From the NCBI GenBank assembly GCA_019120125.1, contig DWVR01000046.1, positions 33,149 through 97,148 of the forward strand: a DNA stretch of 64,000 bases, read 5' to 3'. The first letter of the stretch is position 1; every line of letters starts with the position of its first letter. The stretch comes from Candidatus Phocaeicola excrementigallinarum. Lineage in GTDB: Bacteria > Bacteroidota > Bacteroidia > Bacteroidales > Bacteroidaceae. A program made the position numbers and the translations under genes. This document shows positions 1 to 8,985 of this stretch, piece after piece. Below the pieces are notes generated by a model. The model did not search any database. It saw nothing but the letters and a program-made list of their open reading frames with translations, and was not told the DNA's origin.

Positions 1-291
1 TGTTTCGGAAAAGGAAAAATAAAGCCGTCTATCCTGTTTACCGACTCACTGGAAAACAAGATAGACTATCTGGTCAACAAGTTAGGCATGAAGAAATTCA
101 CCCTTCATATCCATCCGTACGTAGCCGCCTATGTGAACCAGGGAATCGTCTCCCTGAAACGCAAGTGGCAGATGAAGTACGGATTCGGTATCAAAGTCAT
201 ACCCAACCAGAATCTGGCTTTCCTCCAGTACAAGTTCTTTGATTCCCACGGACAGGAGCTTGACATGAAGGAAGAATCAGAGATAAAATAA
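1..291 (+). CDS. rng: Ribonuclease E/G family protein, C-terminal end (5' end outside window)
   Basis: Frame open from base 1; ...HPYVAAYVNQGIVSLKRKWQMKYGFGIKVIPNQNLAFLQYKF... resembles the C-terminus of Bacteroidetes RNase G. Confidence 0.8.
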   Translation, partial: CFGKGKIKPSILFTDSLENKIDYLVNKLGMKKFTLHIHPYVAAYVNQGIVSLKRKWQMKYGFGIKVIPNQNLAFLQYKFFDSHGQELDMKEESEIK

Positions 292-313
292 TCCGACGGA
301 ATTTTTCCGCGAC

Positions 314-361
314 AAAAAAGAGATGCTTATCTTTGCAGAAACGATAAGCATCTCTTTTTTT
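314..361 (+). terminator. Intrinsic terminator after the RNase G gene
   Basis: AAAAAAGAGATGCTTATC / GATAAGCATCTCTTTTTT inverted repeat with T-run. Confidence 0.85.
328..335 (+). promoter_or_regulatory. Putative Bacteroidales -7 box (TATCTTTG) for the Fur-family gene
   Basis: Matches TAnnTTTG; 27 bp upstream of ATG 363; weak -33. Confidence 0.45.
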
Positions 362-362
362 C

Positions 363-794
363 ATGAAAGCTGAAAACTATTCTCCCATTCTGGAAGATGC
401 CGGAATCCGCCCCACTTCCACCCGGCTGCTCATCTACGGCGCGATCTGCCGGATGAGCGACACCTTCAGCCTCACCTCGCTTGAGGACGAGCTGCAAAGC
501 ATCGACAAGTCAGTCATATTCCGCACGCTCACCCTCTTCCACGACCACCACCTCATCCACAGTGTGGACGACGGGAGCGGCTCCCACAAGTTCTGCCTCT
601 GCCACAATCACGGGCACTGCAAGTCTGAAGAGGAGCATTGCCACTTCTATTGCGAGAAATGCCAGAAAACCTATTGCCTGAACGATGACATGATTCCGGC
701 CGTGAAGATTCCCGAGGGCTTCAGCGTACGCAAAGTGAACTATATCATGAAAGGAATCTGCGCGGAATGCGCAAAAAAAGAGAGGCTGTCTTAA
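363..794 (+). CDS. Fur-family transcriptional regulator (Fur/Zur-like)
   Basis: 143 aa; HTH region, His-rich HNHGHCKSEEEHCHFYCEKC and C-terminal CAEC metal-binding motifs. Confidence 0.85.
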   Translation: MKAENYSPILEDAGIRPTSTRLLIYGAICRMSDTFSLTSLEDELQSIDKSVIFRTLTLFHDHHLIHSVDDGSGSHKFCLCHNHGHCKSEEEHCHFYCEKCQKTYCLNDDMIPAVKIPEGFSVRKVNYIMKGICAECAKKERLS

Positions 795-810
795 AGACAG
801 CCCCATCGCT

Positions 811-1233
811 TTATTCTTCCGCCTCTCCGGCCTGCGGAGCTTCCACAAACTCCGTCTCGCCGTTCGACACCAGCAGATTATACCATTGGATCAGTTTCTT
901 GATGTCACTGGTATGCACACGGTCGCGGTCGTAGTCCGGCAACACTTCTCCCATATAGGCGTGCAACGCGTCGGACGATGCCTTCTTGTAGTCAACCGAA
1001 GCCACAGCCCCGTTTTCCTTCTTCTTGACCGCCTCAAGCACTTCGCCCAAGGGCACCTCGTCGCTGTCTGTATACATCGCGATATCACCCAACGAAATCA
1101 CCTTGTCACTTCCATATACAGGCATCCTCTTCCTTTCCGCATTGACTGACTCCACAATCAACATGTTTCTCGCCTGAGAAACAAGCTTATACAAACCGGG
1201 CTTGCCGGAAATTGCCAAAATTGTCTTCAACAT
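811..1233 (-). CDS. DUF5606-like conserved protein
   Basis: 140 aa from MLKTILAISGKPGLYKLVSQ...; start trimmed relative to the ORF track. Confidence 0.75.
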   Translation of the reverse strand: MLKTILAISGKPGLYKLVSQARNMLIVESVNAERKRMPVYGSDKVISLGDIAMYTDSDEVPLGEVLEAVKKKENGAVASVDYKKASSDALHAYMGEVLPDYDRDRVHTSDIKKLIQWYNLLVSNGETEFVEAPQAGEAEE

Positions 1234-1312
1234 ATCTGTACTAAATATATCAATGAATAAATTTATTTGTTTCGGGAGACAAAAATACAACGCCTCCCCG
1301 ACATACACAAAC

Positions 1313-1918
1313 TTATACAAGCTCTTTTCTGCCCACAAGTGAAATAAGAAGCGAATCCAGCTGTGGAGCCAGATCGGAAACGCCGTCATTAAGCAGTACG
1401 AAATCAGACCTGAGCCGTTTCTCCTCCTCGTCCATCTGGACGGCCATCCGTGCCCTGACCTGGGCCTCTGTCGCCTTGTCACGCTCCATTGCCCTGCGCA
1501 CACGCAGACCGACAGGAGCATACACCATGGCCACCTTGTCGACCCCATGATGAAAACCGGACTCAAAAAGAATGGCGCATTCCATCCCCACAAGCGGACA
1601 GCCCTCTTGCCGCCTCACCTCGGCCCAACGCTGGAAATCCTCGAACACATAAGGATGGATGATGGAGTTGATCCGCCGCGCGTTTTCCTCAGAGGCGAAA
1701 AGATAAGACGCCAGCAAAGGCTTGTTGAGACCTCCCCCGGAGTCATACACACCGTCTCCCAGCAACAGTCTCAGTTCCCTGCGCACGGAAGGATGAGCGG
1801 CGATGATGCGTTTCGCCTCCGAATCGGTGTCATACAGCGGCATACCCCTCTCCGCCAGCAGACGTGACACATACGACTTTCCGCTGCCGATTCCACCTGT
1901 TATACCCAGCCTAATCAT
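1313..1918 (-). CDS. coaE: Dephospho-CoA kinase
   Basis: MIRLGITGGIGSGKSYVSRLL P-loop; start trimmed to MIRLG. Confidence 0.92.
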   Translation of the reverse strand: MIRLGITGGIGSGKSYVSRLLAERGMPLYDTDSEAKRIIAAHPSVRRELRLLLGDGVYDSGGGLNKPLLASYLFASEENARRINSIIHPYVFEDFQRWAEVRRQEGCPLVGMECAILFESGFHHGVDKVAMVYAPVGLRVRRAMERDKATEAQVRARMAVQMDEEEKRLRSDFVLLNDGVSDLAPQLDSLLISLVGRKELV

Positions 1919-2942
1919 CAATCGAGTCAGTTTTGGCCTCTTCAGGAAGCTGTTCAATCAAGTACTCCACCGCGGTGGGATTCATCCGGACATGGCTCGC
2001 ATATTCCGGCTGCTTCTTGATGTTGAGCACGATTCTGTCACTCTTGTTCTCAAGCAGTTCCTCATAAGACACTCCGATAAAGAAATCCTCGGGAGAAGCG
2101 GCCTTGAAATCCTTCAGGCCCACCTGGAACGTGACCTGCACCTTTGAAGGAAAAGTCCTCAACAGTTTTCCCGAAGGAAAGTTCAGTCCCACAACCGGAA
2201 TCTCAAGAGTCTTTTCCGAATACATGTCGGTACACACCGTCACATCCGCCGTCTCAGGAATGAACTTCACCCCTCTCAGCTTCTGCAGCCTCACATGGAT
2301 CCTCATCGTGTCAGTCAGGTCCTTTGCCACGAAGGGGGCCGTATAAGCCACAGTCAGCGAGTTCAACAGGTCTTTCGGCGCGTATACGGTCACAGAATCG
2401 GGCGATACACGTGTTCCGCTCACATAATACTGACGTCCCGCCGAAATGGTGCCGTTGATGGCCACTGGTATCTTCTTCGCCTCGCCCTGCGAATAAATGA
2501 ACTCAAGCGTATCGGGACGTATGCCCACAAGACGCGTGGAATTGTTCAGTTGGGAAGTGATTTTCCGCACCACGTCCGCGACGGGAATCTGCACATGACC
2601 GCCCTTGTCCCTATACTCCTCGAAATTGAACACGATGGGGAAAAAGGTCCGTCCCAGCATATAGTTCAGCAGCACCGTCCCCCTGTCCTCCACCTTCACC
2701 CTGACCTCATGGGGAATCTCCGAGGTCATCACCACCTCCTTGGGCACATCCTTCAGGCGGACAGGAATCTTGAACACGGCCTGATACTTGTCATTCATGG
2801 TCTGGAGAAACCAGAAGCAGGTCGAGACGAACACGAAAAACAAAAAAATCAGAAACTCCCTGCATCTGTCGCTGAGCAGGAAGTTTCTGACGCGTCTATA
2901 GGCAATTAGATAATGCTTCTTTATGACCTTAGTGTCGAACAT
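1911..2942 (-). CDS. YbbR-like domain protein
   Basis: 343 aa, N-terminal TM then YbbR-like repeats; between yajC and coaE as commonly seen in Bacteroidetes. Confidence 0.8.
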   Translation of the reverse strand: MFDTKVIKKHYLIAYRRVRNFLLSDRCREFLIFLFFVFVSTCFWFLQTMNDKYQAVFKIPVRLKDVPKEVVMTSEIPHEVRVKVEDRGTVLLNYMLGRTFFPIVFNFEEYRDKGGHVQIPVADVVRKITSQLNNSTRLVGIRPDTLEFIYSQGEAKKIPVAINGTISAGRQYYVSGTRVSPDSVTVYAPKDLLNSLTVAYTAPFVAKDLTDTMRIHVRLQKLRGVKFIPETADVTVCTDMYSEKTLEIPVVGLNFPSGKLLRTFPSKVQVTFQVGLKDFKAASPEDFFIGVSYEELLENKSDRIVLNIKKQPEYASHVRMNPTAVEYLIEQLPEEAKTDSIDD

Positions 2943-2956
2943 GGCTGTTCGCTCTC

Positions 2957-3265
2957 TTATTTTCCACTCTGAGCCTGTGCGTCAGGGTAGATGGAATTCT
3001 TGTCAACCTTGATCTTTACGCTGGGAGAGATTTCCACCACCACCGCATTGTCCTCCAGTTCCTTGATCTTTCCATAAATGCCACCGGCCGTAATAACCGA
3101 CTGTCCCACTTCAAGACCTTCGCGGAACTTCCGTATCTCTTTCTGCTTCTTGTTCTGAGGACGGATCATGAAGAAATACATGATAGCGAAGATGGCTATC
3201 ATCATAATAAGGAAAGACATGTCTGCCCCACCCTGTGCCTGTAAAGTTACAGTTAATAAATTCAT
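2957..3265 (-). CDS. yajC: Preprotein translocase subunit YajC
   Basis: Single TM followed by MIRPQNKKQKEIRKF... and GGIYGKI. Confidence 0.92.
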   Translation of the reverse strand: MNLLTVTLQAQGGADMSFLIMMIAIFAIMYFFMIRPQNKKQKEIRKFREGLEVGQSVITAGGIYGKIKELEDNAVVVEISPSVKIKVDKNSIYPDAQAQSGK

Positions 3266-3310
3266 ACTGATTTCTTGAGTTTTAAATTAATACTTGCGCG
3301 GACAAATATA

Positions 3311-4237
3311 TCAATTTTTTGTCAGCTTATTGTCCTTTTTCAATTGATTAACGATTCCGTCGAGTGTTCCGTTAATGAAAGCGCCGCTCTTGGGAGTGCT
3401 GTAAAGCTTGGCTATCTCCACGTATTCGTTCAGCGAGACGCTTACAGGTATGTTCGGGAAACTCAGGATCTCCGCCAAAGCGATCTGCATGATGACCGCG
3501 TCCATCACCGCCACACGGTTCAGGTCCCAGTTGCGCGCGTTCTCGCTGATCAGATGCCTGTAGTAGTCGGCGTTCAGAATCGAGCGGCGGAACAGACGGC
3601 GGGCGAAATCCTGATCCTCCTCATCCTTGAATTCCGGCAGCAGCGGCTGGTTCTCCCCGTTGGCCGGGTCGAAGCGCTTGATGGTCTTCACCACGAAAGT
3701 GTCCACGATCTCCTTGTCATCGTTCCAGTAGAGGCTCTGGTCCTCCAGCACGTCATCCAGCTCCTTGTTGTTGAATATGATCTTCTTGTATATCTTTCTC
3801 CAGAACTCGCGATCCTCATCATACGAGGAAGTCTCTGCGGCCATATACTCCTTATATATATCGCTCTGCATGATACGCTCGCAAAGGGCCTTGACAAAAT
3901 CGCCTTCGTTTTCCCATGTCTTTTTCTGGTTGGACACGAACTCGCCCAACTGCCTGTTCGCCTCAAGCTGGGCGATGAAACGGTTGTCCACAAACTTCAT
4001 GTTGGGCGACAGGTCCTCCGGCGTAGGAGCCAGCTTGTGCTTTGCCGCATCAATGCGCCGTGCCGCGTAGCGTGTCACCTCAACCATCAGCAGCAGAAGG
4101 TAATTATACAGGTCGTACGCTTTGGACAGGCTGAAAAACAATTCCTTTTCTGCCGTATCCAGATTTTTGCCACCATTCTGATAATATGCGTATATTATCT
4201 GAACTATCTTAAGACGGATAAGAACTCTATTAATCAT
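3311..4237 (-). CDS. nusB: Transcription antitermination factor NusB (long Bacteroidetes form)
   Basis: MINRVLIRLKIVQIIYAYYQNG... and C-terminal ISVSLNEYVEIAKLYSTPKSGAFINGTLDGIVNQL. Confidence 0.9.
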   Translation of the reverse strand: MINRVLIRLKIVQIIYAYYQNGGKNLDTAEKELFFSLSKAYDLYNYLLLLMVEVTRYAARRIDAAKHKLAPTPEDLSPNMKFVDNRFIAQLEANRQLGEFVSNQKKTWENEGDFVKALCERIMQSDIYKEYMAAETSSYDEDREFWRKIYKKIIFNNKELDDVLEDQSLYWNDDKEIVDTFVVKTIKRFDPANGENQPLLPEFKDEEDQDFARRLFRRSILNADYYRHLISENARNWDLNRVAVMDAVIMQIALAEILSFPNIPVSVSLNEYVEIAKLYSTPKSGAFINGTLDGIVNQLKKDNKLTKN

Positions 4238-4416
4238 AACTTTTAACAATACTATGCATTTCAGGTGTGCAAAAGTAAACAAAAAACTCCAACTCCCCAT
4301 AACTCCACACATATTTTTTCTTTTTTTTAGAAATCCGCTTTTTTTATCCTGAAGATCCTTTGCTTTTTGCGGGAAAATAACCAATTTTGAAGCCGATTAA
4401 ACAAGTGATGTGAACT

Positions 4417-4803
4417 ATGGAAGAACTGAAAAAGAAAACTACAGCCAACAACGAGGCGGACAAGGAAATCATCTTCTCGAAAGCAGTCAAGGCAGGTAAG
4501 CGTATCTACTATCTCGACGTGAAGAAAAGCAAGAAGAATGAAATGTTTCTGGCCATCACCGAAAGCAAGAAAATAGTGTCGGGGGAAGGAAGTGACTCAC
4601 AGGTCAATTTCGAGAAACACAAGATATTCCTTTATAAGGAAGACTTCGGGAAATTCATGGACGGGCTGAAAGAGACGATCGGATACATCGAACGGGAACA
4701 GGGACCGATTGTCGGCGAAACCCACATGGCCGGTCCGGACTCTCTCGGCGGAAGCACGCTGACACCGGACTGCAACGAGATTAAAATCGACATTGATTTC
4801 TGA
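4417..4803 (+). CDS. PUR-family nucleic-acid-binding protein (DUF3276)
   Basis: 128 aa with KRIYYLDVKKSKKNEMFLAITESKK motif. Confidence 0.8.
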   Translation: MEELKKKTTANNEADKEIIFSKAVKAGKRIYYLDVKKSKKNEMFLAITESKKIVSGEGSDSQVNFEKHKIFLYKEDFGKFMDGLKETIGYIEREQGPIVGETHMAGPDSLGGSTLTPDCNEIKIDIDF

Positions 4804-4819
4804 TTTTTAGACACTGACA

Positions 4820-4851
4820 TTTGGGGAATATAAAAAAAACGGTTACCTTTG
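4820..4851 (+). promoter_or_regulatory. Bacteroidales sigma-ABfr-type promoter for rplY
   Basis: TTTG (4820-4823), 20 bp, TACCTTTG (4844-4851). Confidence 0.7.
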
Positions 4852-4952
4852 CCCCGCTTTTTAAAAAATCAGAGGGTGACCACGTTCACCGTGTGATGGC
4901 GAATTAAGCAGAGAGAAAAACTTAATTTAGAGTAACACAAAAAAACAAGAAA

Positions 4953-5549
4953 ATGAAATCAATTGAAGTGAAAGGTTCTCTGAGAACAGAGACAGGAAAG
5001 AAATCGGCTCACGAACTGCGTAGAAACAATACCGTACCATGCGTACTTTACGGAGCGAAAAAGGACGAAAACGGCAACACATCGGTCACCCACTTCGCCG
5101 TTCCGGTAGAAAACCTCCGCAAGCTGGTCTACACACCGCATATCTATATCGTTGACCTCAACATCGACGGAAAGATCTACAACGCGATCATGAAGGAAAT
5201 CCAGTTCCATCCGGTAAGCGACAAGATCCTGCACATCGACTTCTATGAAATCAACGAGGCGAACCCGATCGCCATGGAGGTTCCGGTACAGCTCGAAGGT
5301 CTGGCCGAAGGTGTGAAGGCCGGTGGTAAACTGGTGCTCCAGATCCGCAAGCTGAAAGTGAAGGCTCTGTACAATGTGATTCCGGAACGTATGGTCATCA
5401 ACGTGACCAACCTGGCACTGGGCAAGACCATCAAGGTAGGCGACCTGCACTATGACAACATGGAACTGCTGAACGCGAAAGACGCCGTTGTCTGCGCCGT
5501 GAAACTGACCCGTGCCGCACGTGGCGCCCAGGCTGCAGCCGCAAAATAA
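4953..5549 (+). CDS. rplY: 50S ribosomal protein L25/general stress protein Ctc
   Basis: MKSIEVKGSLRTETGKKSAHELRRNNTVPCVLYG. Confidence 0.93.
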   Translation: MKSIEVKGSLRTETGKKSAHELRRNNTVPCVLYGAKKDENGNTSVTHFAVPVENLRKLVYTPHIYIVDLNIDGKIYNAIMKEIQFHPVSDKILHIDFYEINEANPIAMEVPVQLEGLAEGVKAGGKLVLQIRKLKVKALYNVIPERMVINVTNLALGKTIKVGDLHYDNMELLNAKDAVVCAVKLTRAARGAQAAAAK

Positions 5550-5585
5550 ATCCGGTTGGAAGTAAGAAAATCCTGATCAAAGTCA

Positions 5586-6149
5586 ATGAAATATTTGATA
5601 GCGGGACTGGGTAATATCGGTGAGGAATACCGTAATACCCGGCACAATATAGGATTCATGGTATTGGACGCCCTTGCAAAGGCGTCCAATATTGTTTTCA
5701 GCGACAAGCGTTACGGCGCGGTGGCAAGCCTGTCCGTAAAGGGAAGGCAGCTCATCCTGCTGAAGCCGTCCACCTACATGAACCTCAGCGGAAACGCGGT
5801 GCGCTACTGGATGCAGCAGGAGAAAATCCCTCTGGAAAACCTGCTGGTGGTGGTCGACGACCTGGCCCTGCCCTTCGGCACAATCCGCGTCAAGGGAAAA
5901 GGCAGCGACGCGGGACACAACGGGCTGAAGCACATCGCCGCGACACTGGGCACGCAGAATTACGCACGACTGCGCTTCGGCATCGGGAACGACTTTCCGC
6001 GCGGGGGACAGATTGACTACGTGCTCGGCCAATTCAGCGATGACGACATGAAGCTCATGCCCGAACGGCTTGAAACGGCGGGAGAGGCCGTGAAGACCTT
6101 CTGCCTGGCGGGACTGAACAACACCATGAACCAGTTCAACAACAAATAA
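5586..6149 (+). CDS. pth: Peptidyl-tRNA hydrolase
   Basis: [38 protein letters not shown]. Confidence 0.95.
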   Translation: MKYLIAGLGNIGEEYRNTRHNIGFMVLDALAKASNIVFSDKRYGAVASLSVKGRQLILLKPSTYMNLSGNAVRYWMQQEKIPLENLLVVVDDLALPFGTIRVKGKGSDAGHNGLKHIAATLGTQNYARLRFGIGNDFPRGGQIDYVLGQFSDDDMKLMPERLETAGEAVKTFCLAGLNNTMNQFNNK

Positions 6150-6157
6150 GCGACCTT

Positions 6158-6595
6158 ATGCCTGAAGCAAGAATCGACAAATGGATGTGGGCGGCACGGA
6201 TCTTCAAGACAAGGACCATCGCGGCGGAAGCCTGCAAGAAAGGGAGAGTGTCAATCAACGGGGCCCAGGCCAAACCCGCAAGGATGGTGAAGCCCGGCGA
6301 CGTGGTGCAGGTAAGGAAACCGCCTGTCACCTATTCGTTCAAGGTGCTCCAGGCCATCGAAAAACGCGTGGGAGCCAAGCTTGTCCCGGAAATCATGGAG
6401 AATGTCACTCCGCGCGAGCAATATGAGCTGCTGGAGATGAGCCGCATCAGCGGATTCGTCAACAGGGCGAAAGGCACGGGACGGCCCACGAAGAAAGACC
6501 GGCGCGACCTGGACGAGTTCTTCACGCCCGAATATACCGACGACTTCGATTTTGAATTCGATTTCGATGACGATAACGACGGACCCGATGAGTGA
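6158..6595 (+). CDS. S4-domain RNA-binding protein (Hsp15-like)
   Basis: RIDKWMWAARIFKTRTIAAEACKKGRVSINGAQAKPARMVKPGD. Confidence 0.88.
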   Translation: MPEARIDKWMWAARIFKTRTIAAEACKKGRVSINGAQAKPARMVKPGDVVQVRKPPVTYSFKVLQAIEKRVGAKLVPEIMENVTPREQYELLEMSRISGFVNRAKGTGRPTKKDRRDLDEFFTPEYTDDFDFEFDFDDDNDGPDE

Positions 6596-6611
6596 CTCAC
6601 TCGTCGGGTTC
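6582..6611. terminator. Shared hairpin at convergent gene ends
   Basis: GACCCGATGAGTGA-C-TCACTCGTCGGGTTC palindrome followed by T-rich tract on + strand; contains both stop codons. Confidence 0.7.
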
Positions 6612-8888
6612 TTCTTTTTCCAACCTGCCCGGCTCGTTCGCCACAAACAGCCTTTTCAGGTCTTCCTGCTCTCCCACCACCCACACGATGTCGCCTTCCA
6701 TGAGCGGAAGGCTCACATCGGGCTTGTGCAGCGAGGCCTCCTTCTTCAGTTCCACTCCCACCACCAGACAACGGTACTTGTTACGGATGCCGCTCTCACG
6801 GATGGTACGTCCGCAGAACGGCGAGCCGGCCACCACGGCAAACTGCTTCAGGCTCATCTCGCGCTTCATGAAATCATCATCGGAATAATGGCCTGACACC
6901 TCGTCCACCCGAGCGGCGAACGCGGAAAGCTGCTCGTCGGTACCGATCACCTGCAACGTGTCACCAGGGAAAATGCGGCAATCCCCTCCGGGAATGTTCA
7001 GCCGGTGCGTGCCGCGGATGATGGAAGCCACATGCACCCCGTATTTCCTGCCCAGGTCCAGCTCCTTCAGCGTCTTTCCGCCCCACAACGAATCGGAGGG
7101 GACAAGAAAATCCGACAGGTGCAGGTCGCGGTCGAGCAGACGTCCCGCATATTCAGGCTGCCGCTCGCCCAGATACGCCTTACGCGCCTCCTTGGAACGG
7201 AGATTCTGCACGAAAGTGCGCTCCATCCCGATGGACTGCTTCTTCAGGAAACGGGAGAAGATCATCAGCAGCACCAACACCAGCGAGATGCCCACTACCA
7301 GGGCGGTGGAAGCCTGAAACAGATGGTCCACAATATACACGATGAAACCGATGCCCAGAATGATGCGCAGCAGGATCACGGAAATCAGCGGAGCCCGGTT
7401 GTAACGGCTGTCCGCCCAAAGCGCCTTGAACTCGATGGAATGGTTCTTCTTCATGATCATCGCCCGGAGGAAAGGGGATATCAGTACGATGGTGACCACC
7501 GCCCCCGCCACATTTCCCCAGAACTCGCCCAGGGCCGCCACAAACAGAGGAAGGAAAAGGTTGAACGACAGCACCATCACGGCAATCGAAAGCACGGAGA
7601 AGATCAGCACGACGCGCAGTACCGCGGTCAGGAACCTGCGCCAGTTGTTCTGATGGTTCACCGTGCTCGTGCCGGCGGAATAACGCTGCAGAAGCTCCTT
7701 CCAGAACCGGGGGAGACGGGCGTCGACAAACCGGTAGGCAGGACCCGACAGACGGATCATGTAGGGGGTGAGGAAAGTGGTGATCACCGAGACTGCCACC
7801 ACAATGGGATATAGGAAATGGCTGGTCACGCCCAGGCTCACGCCCAGCGAGGCGATGATGAAGGCGAACTCACCGATCTGCGTCAGACTGAAGCCGCACT
7901 GCACGGCTATCTTCAGCGGCTGGCCGGAAAGCAGCACACCGCCCGTACCGAATATCGTCTGCCCGAACAGGATGGCCAGCACAATCACAATGATGGGACC
8001 GATGTATTCCACAATCATGGCCGGGTCGACCATCATGCCCACCGACACAAAGAAGATGGCGCCAAACAGGTCCTTCACCGGCGACACCAGATGCTCGATA
8101 TGCTCCGAGTCGACGGTTTCCGAAAGAATGGACCCCATGACGAAGGCCCCGAACGCCGGAGAGAAACCCACCTTGGCCGCCAGCACCACCATCCCGAAAC
8201 ACAGGGCCAGCGACACGATGAGCAGGGTCTCGTTGCTCATCAGCCCGCGCACGCGGCGCAGGAAAAGCGGAATCAGATAAATGCCCACCACGAACCAGAG
8301 CACCAGGAAGAACACCAGCTTGACGATGCTGTACGCCATCTCCCCGCCCTCAAAGTTCTTGCTCACCGCCAGCGTGCTCAGCATCACCATCAGCACGATG
8401 GCCAGAATGTCCTCCAGCACGAGAATGCTCAGCACGATGCCGGCGAAACGCTGCTGCCGCAGGCCCATGTCGTCGAACGCCTTGAAGATGATGGTCGTGG
8501 ACGACATGGCCAGCATCCCGCCCAGAAACAGACAGTCCATCCGTCCCCAGCCGAACGTCCAGCCCACGAACATGCCGATGAGAATCATGCAGAAAATGAT
8601 GCTGCACGCGGCAATCACCACCGATGAGCCCGCCTTGAGCATCTTCTTGAAACTGAAGTCAAGACCCAGGGCGAACAACAGGAAGATCACGCCGATCTCC
8701 GACCACACCCTCATGCTCGCCTCATCGGTCACGGAGGGAGTGAACTGGAAATGCGGACTGCACAGAAAACCGGCCACAATGTAACCCAACACAAGCGGCT
8801 GCTTCAGTTTCTTGAATATAAGAGTAGTGATTCCGGCACAAACCAATATCAAGGCCAGGTCACTGATCAGAGGTGCTAGATGAGACAT
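6597..8888 (-). CDS. Kef-type cation:proton antiporter (CPA2) with C-terminal TrkA-C domains
   Basis: MSHLAPLISDLALILVCAGITTLIFKKLKQPLVLGYIVAGFL; multi-TM; C-terminal TrkA-C-like repeats. Confidence 0.88.
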   Translation of the reverse strand: MSHLAPLISDLALILVCAGITTLIFKKLKQPLVLGYIVAGFLCSPHFQFTPSVTDEASMRVWSEIGVIFLLFALGLDFSFKKMLKAGSSVVIAACSIIFCMILIGMFVGWTFGWGRMDCLFLGGMLAMSSTTIIFKAFDDMGLRQQRFAGIVLSILVLEDILAIVLMVMLSTLAVSKNFEGGEMAYSIVKLVFFLVLWFVVGIYLIPLFLRRVRGLMSNETLLIVSLALCFGMVVLAAKVGFSPAFGAFVMGSILSETVDSEHIEHLVSPVKDLFGAIFFVSVGMMVDPAMIVEYIGPIIVIVLAILFGQTIFGTGGVLLSGQPLKIAVQCGFSLTQIGEFAFIIASLGVSLGVTSHFLYPIVVAVSVITTFLTPYMIRLSGPAYRFVDARLPRFWKELLQRYSAGTSTVNHQNNWRRFLTAVLRVVLIFSVLSIAVMVLSFNLFLPLFVAALGEFWGNVAGAVVTIVLISPFLRAMIMKKNHSIEFKALWADSRYNRAPLISVILLRIILGIGFIVYIVDHLFQASTALVVGISLVLVLLMIFSRFLKKQSIGMERTFVQNLRSKEARKAYLGERQPEYAGRLLDRDLHLSDFLVPSDSLWGGKTLKELDLGRKYGVHVASIIRGTHRLNIPGGDCRIFPGDTLQVIGTDEQLSAFAARVDEVSGHYSDDDFMKREMSLKQFAVVAGSPFCGRTIRESGIRNKYRCLVVGVELKKEASLHKPDVSLPLMEGDIVWVVGEQEDLKRLFVANEPGRLEKEEPDE

Positions 8889-8985
8889 ACCGATTAGACT
8901 TTTTATTATGCAAAAATAAAGAATAATCGGCACAGACACGGCAAAAGATTCGTATTTTTGCAGCGTTTTCTAATGATTTATCCAG

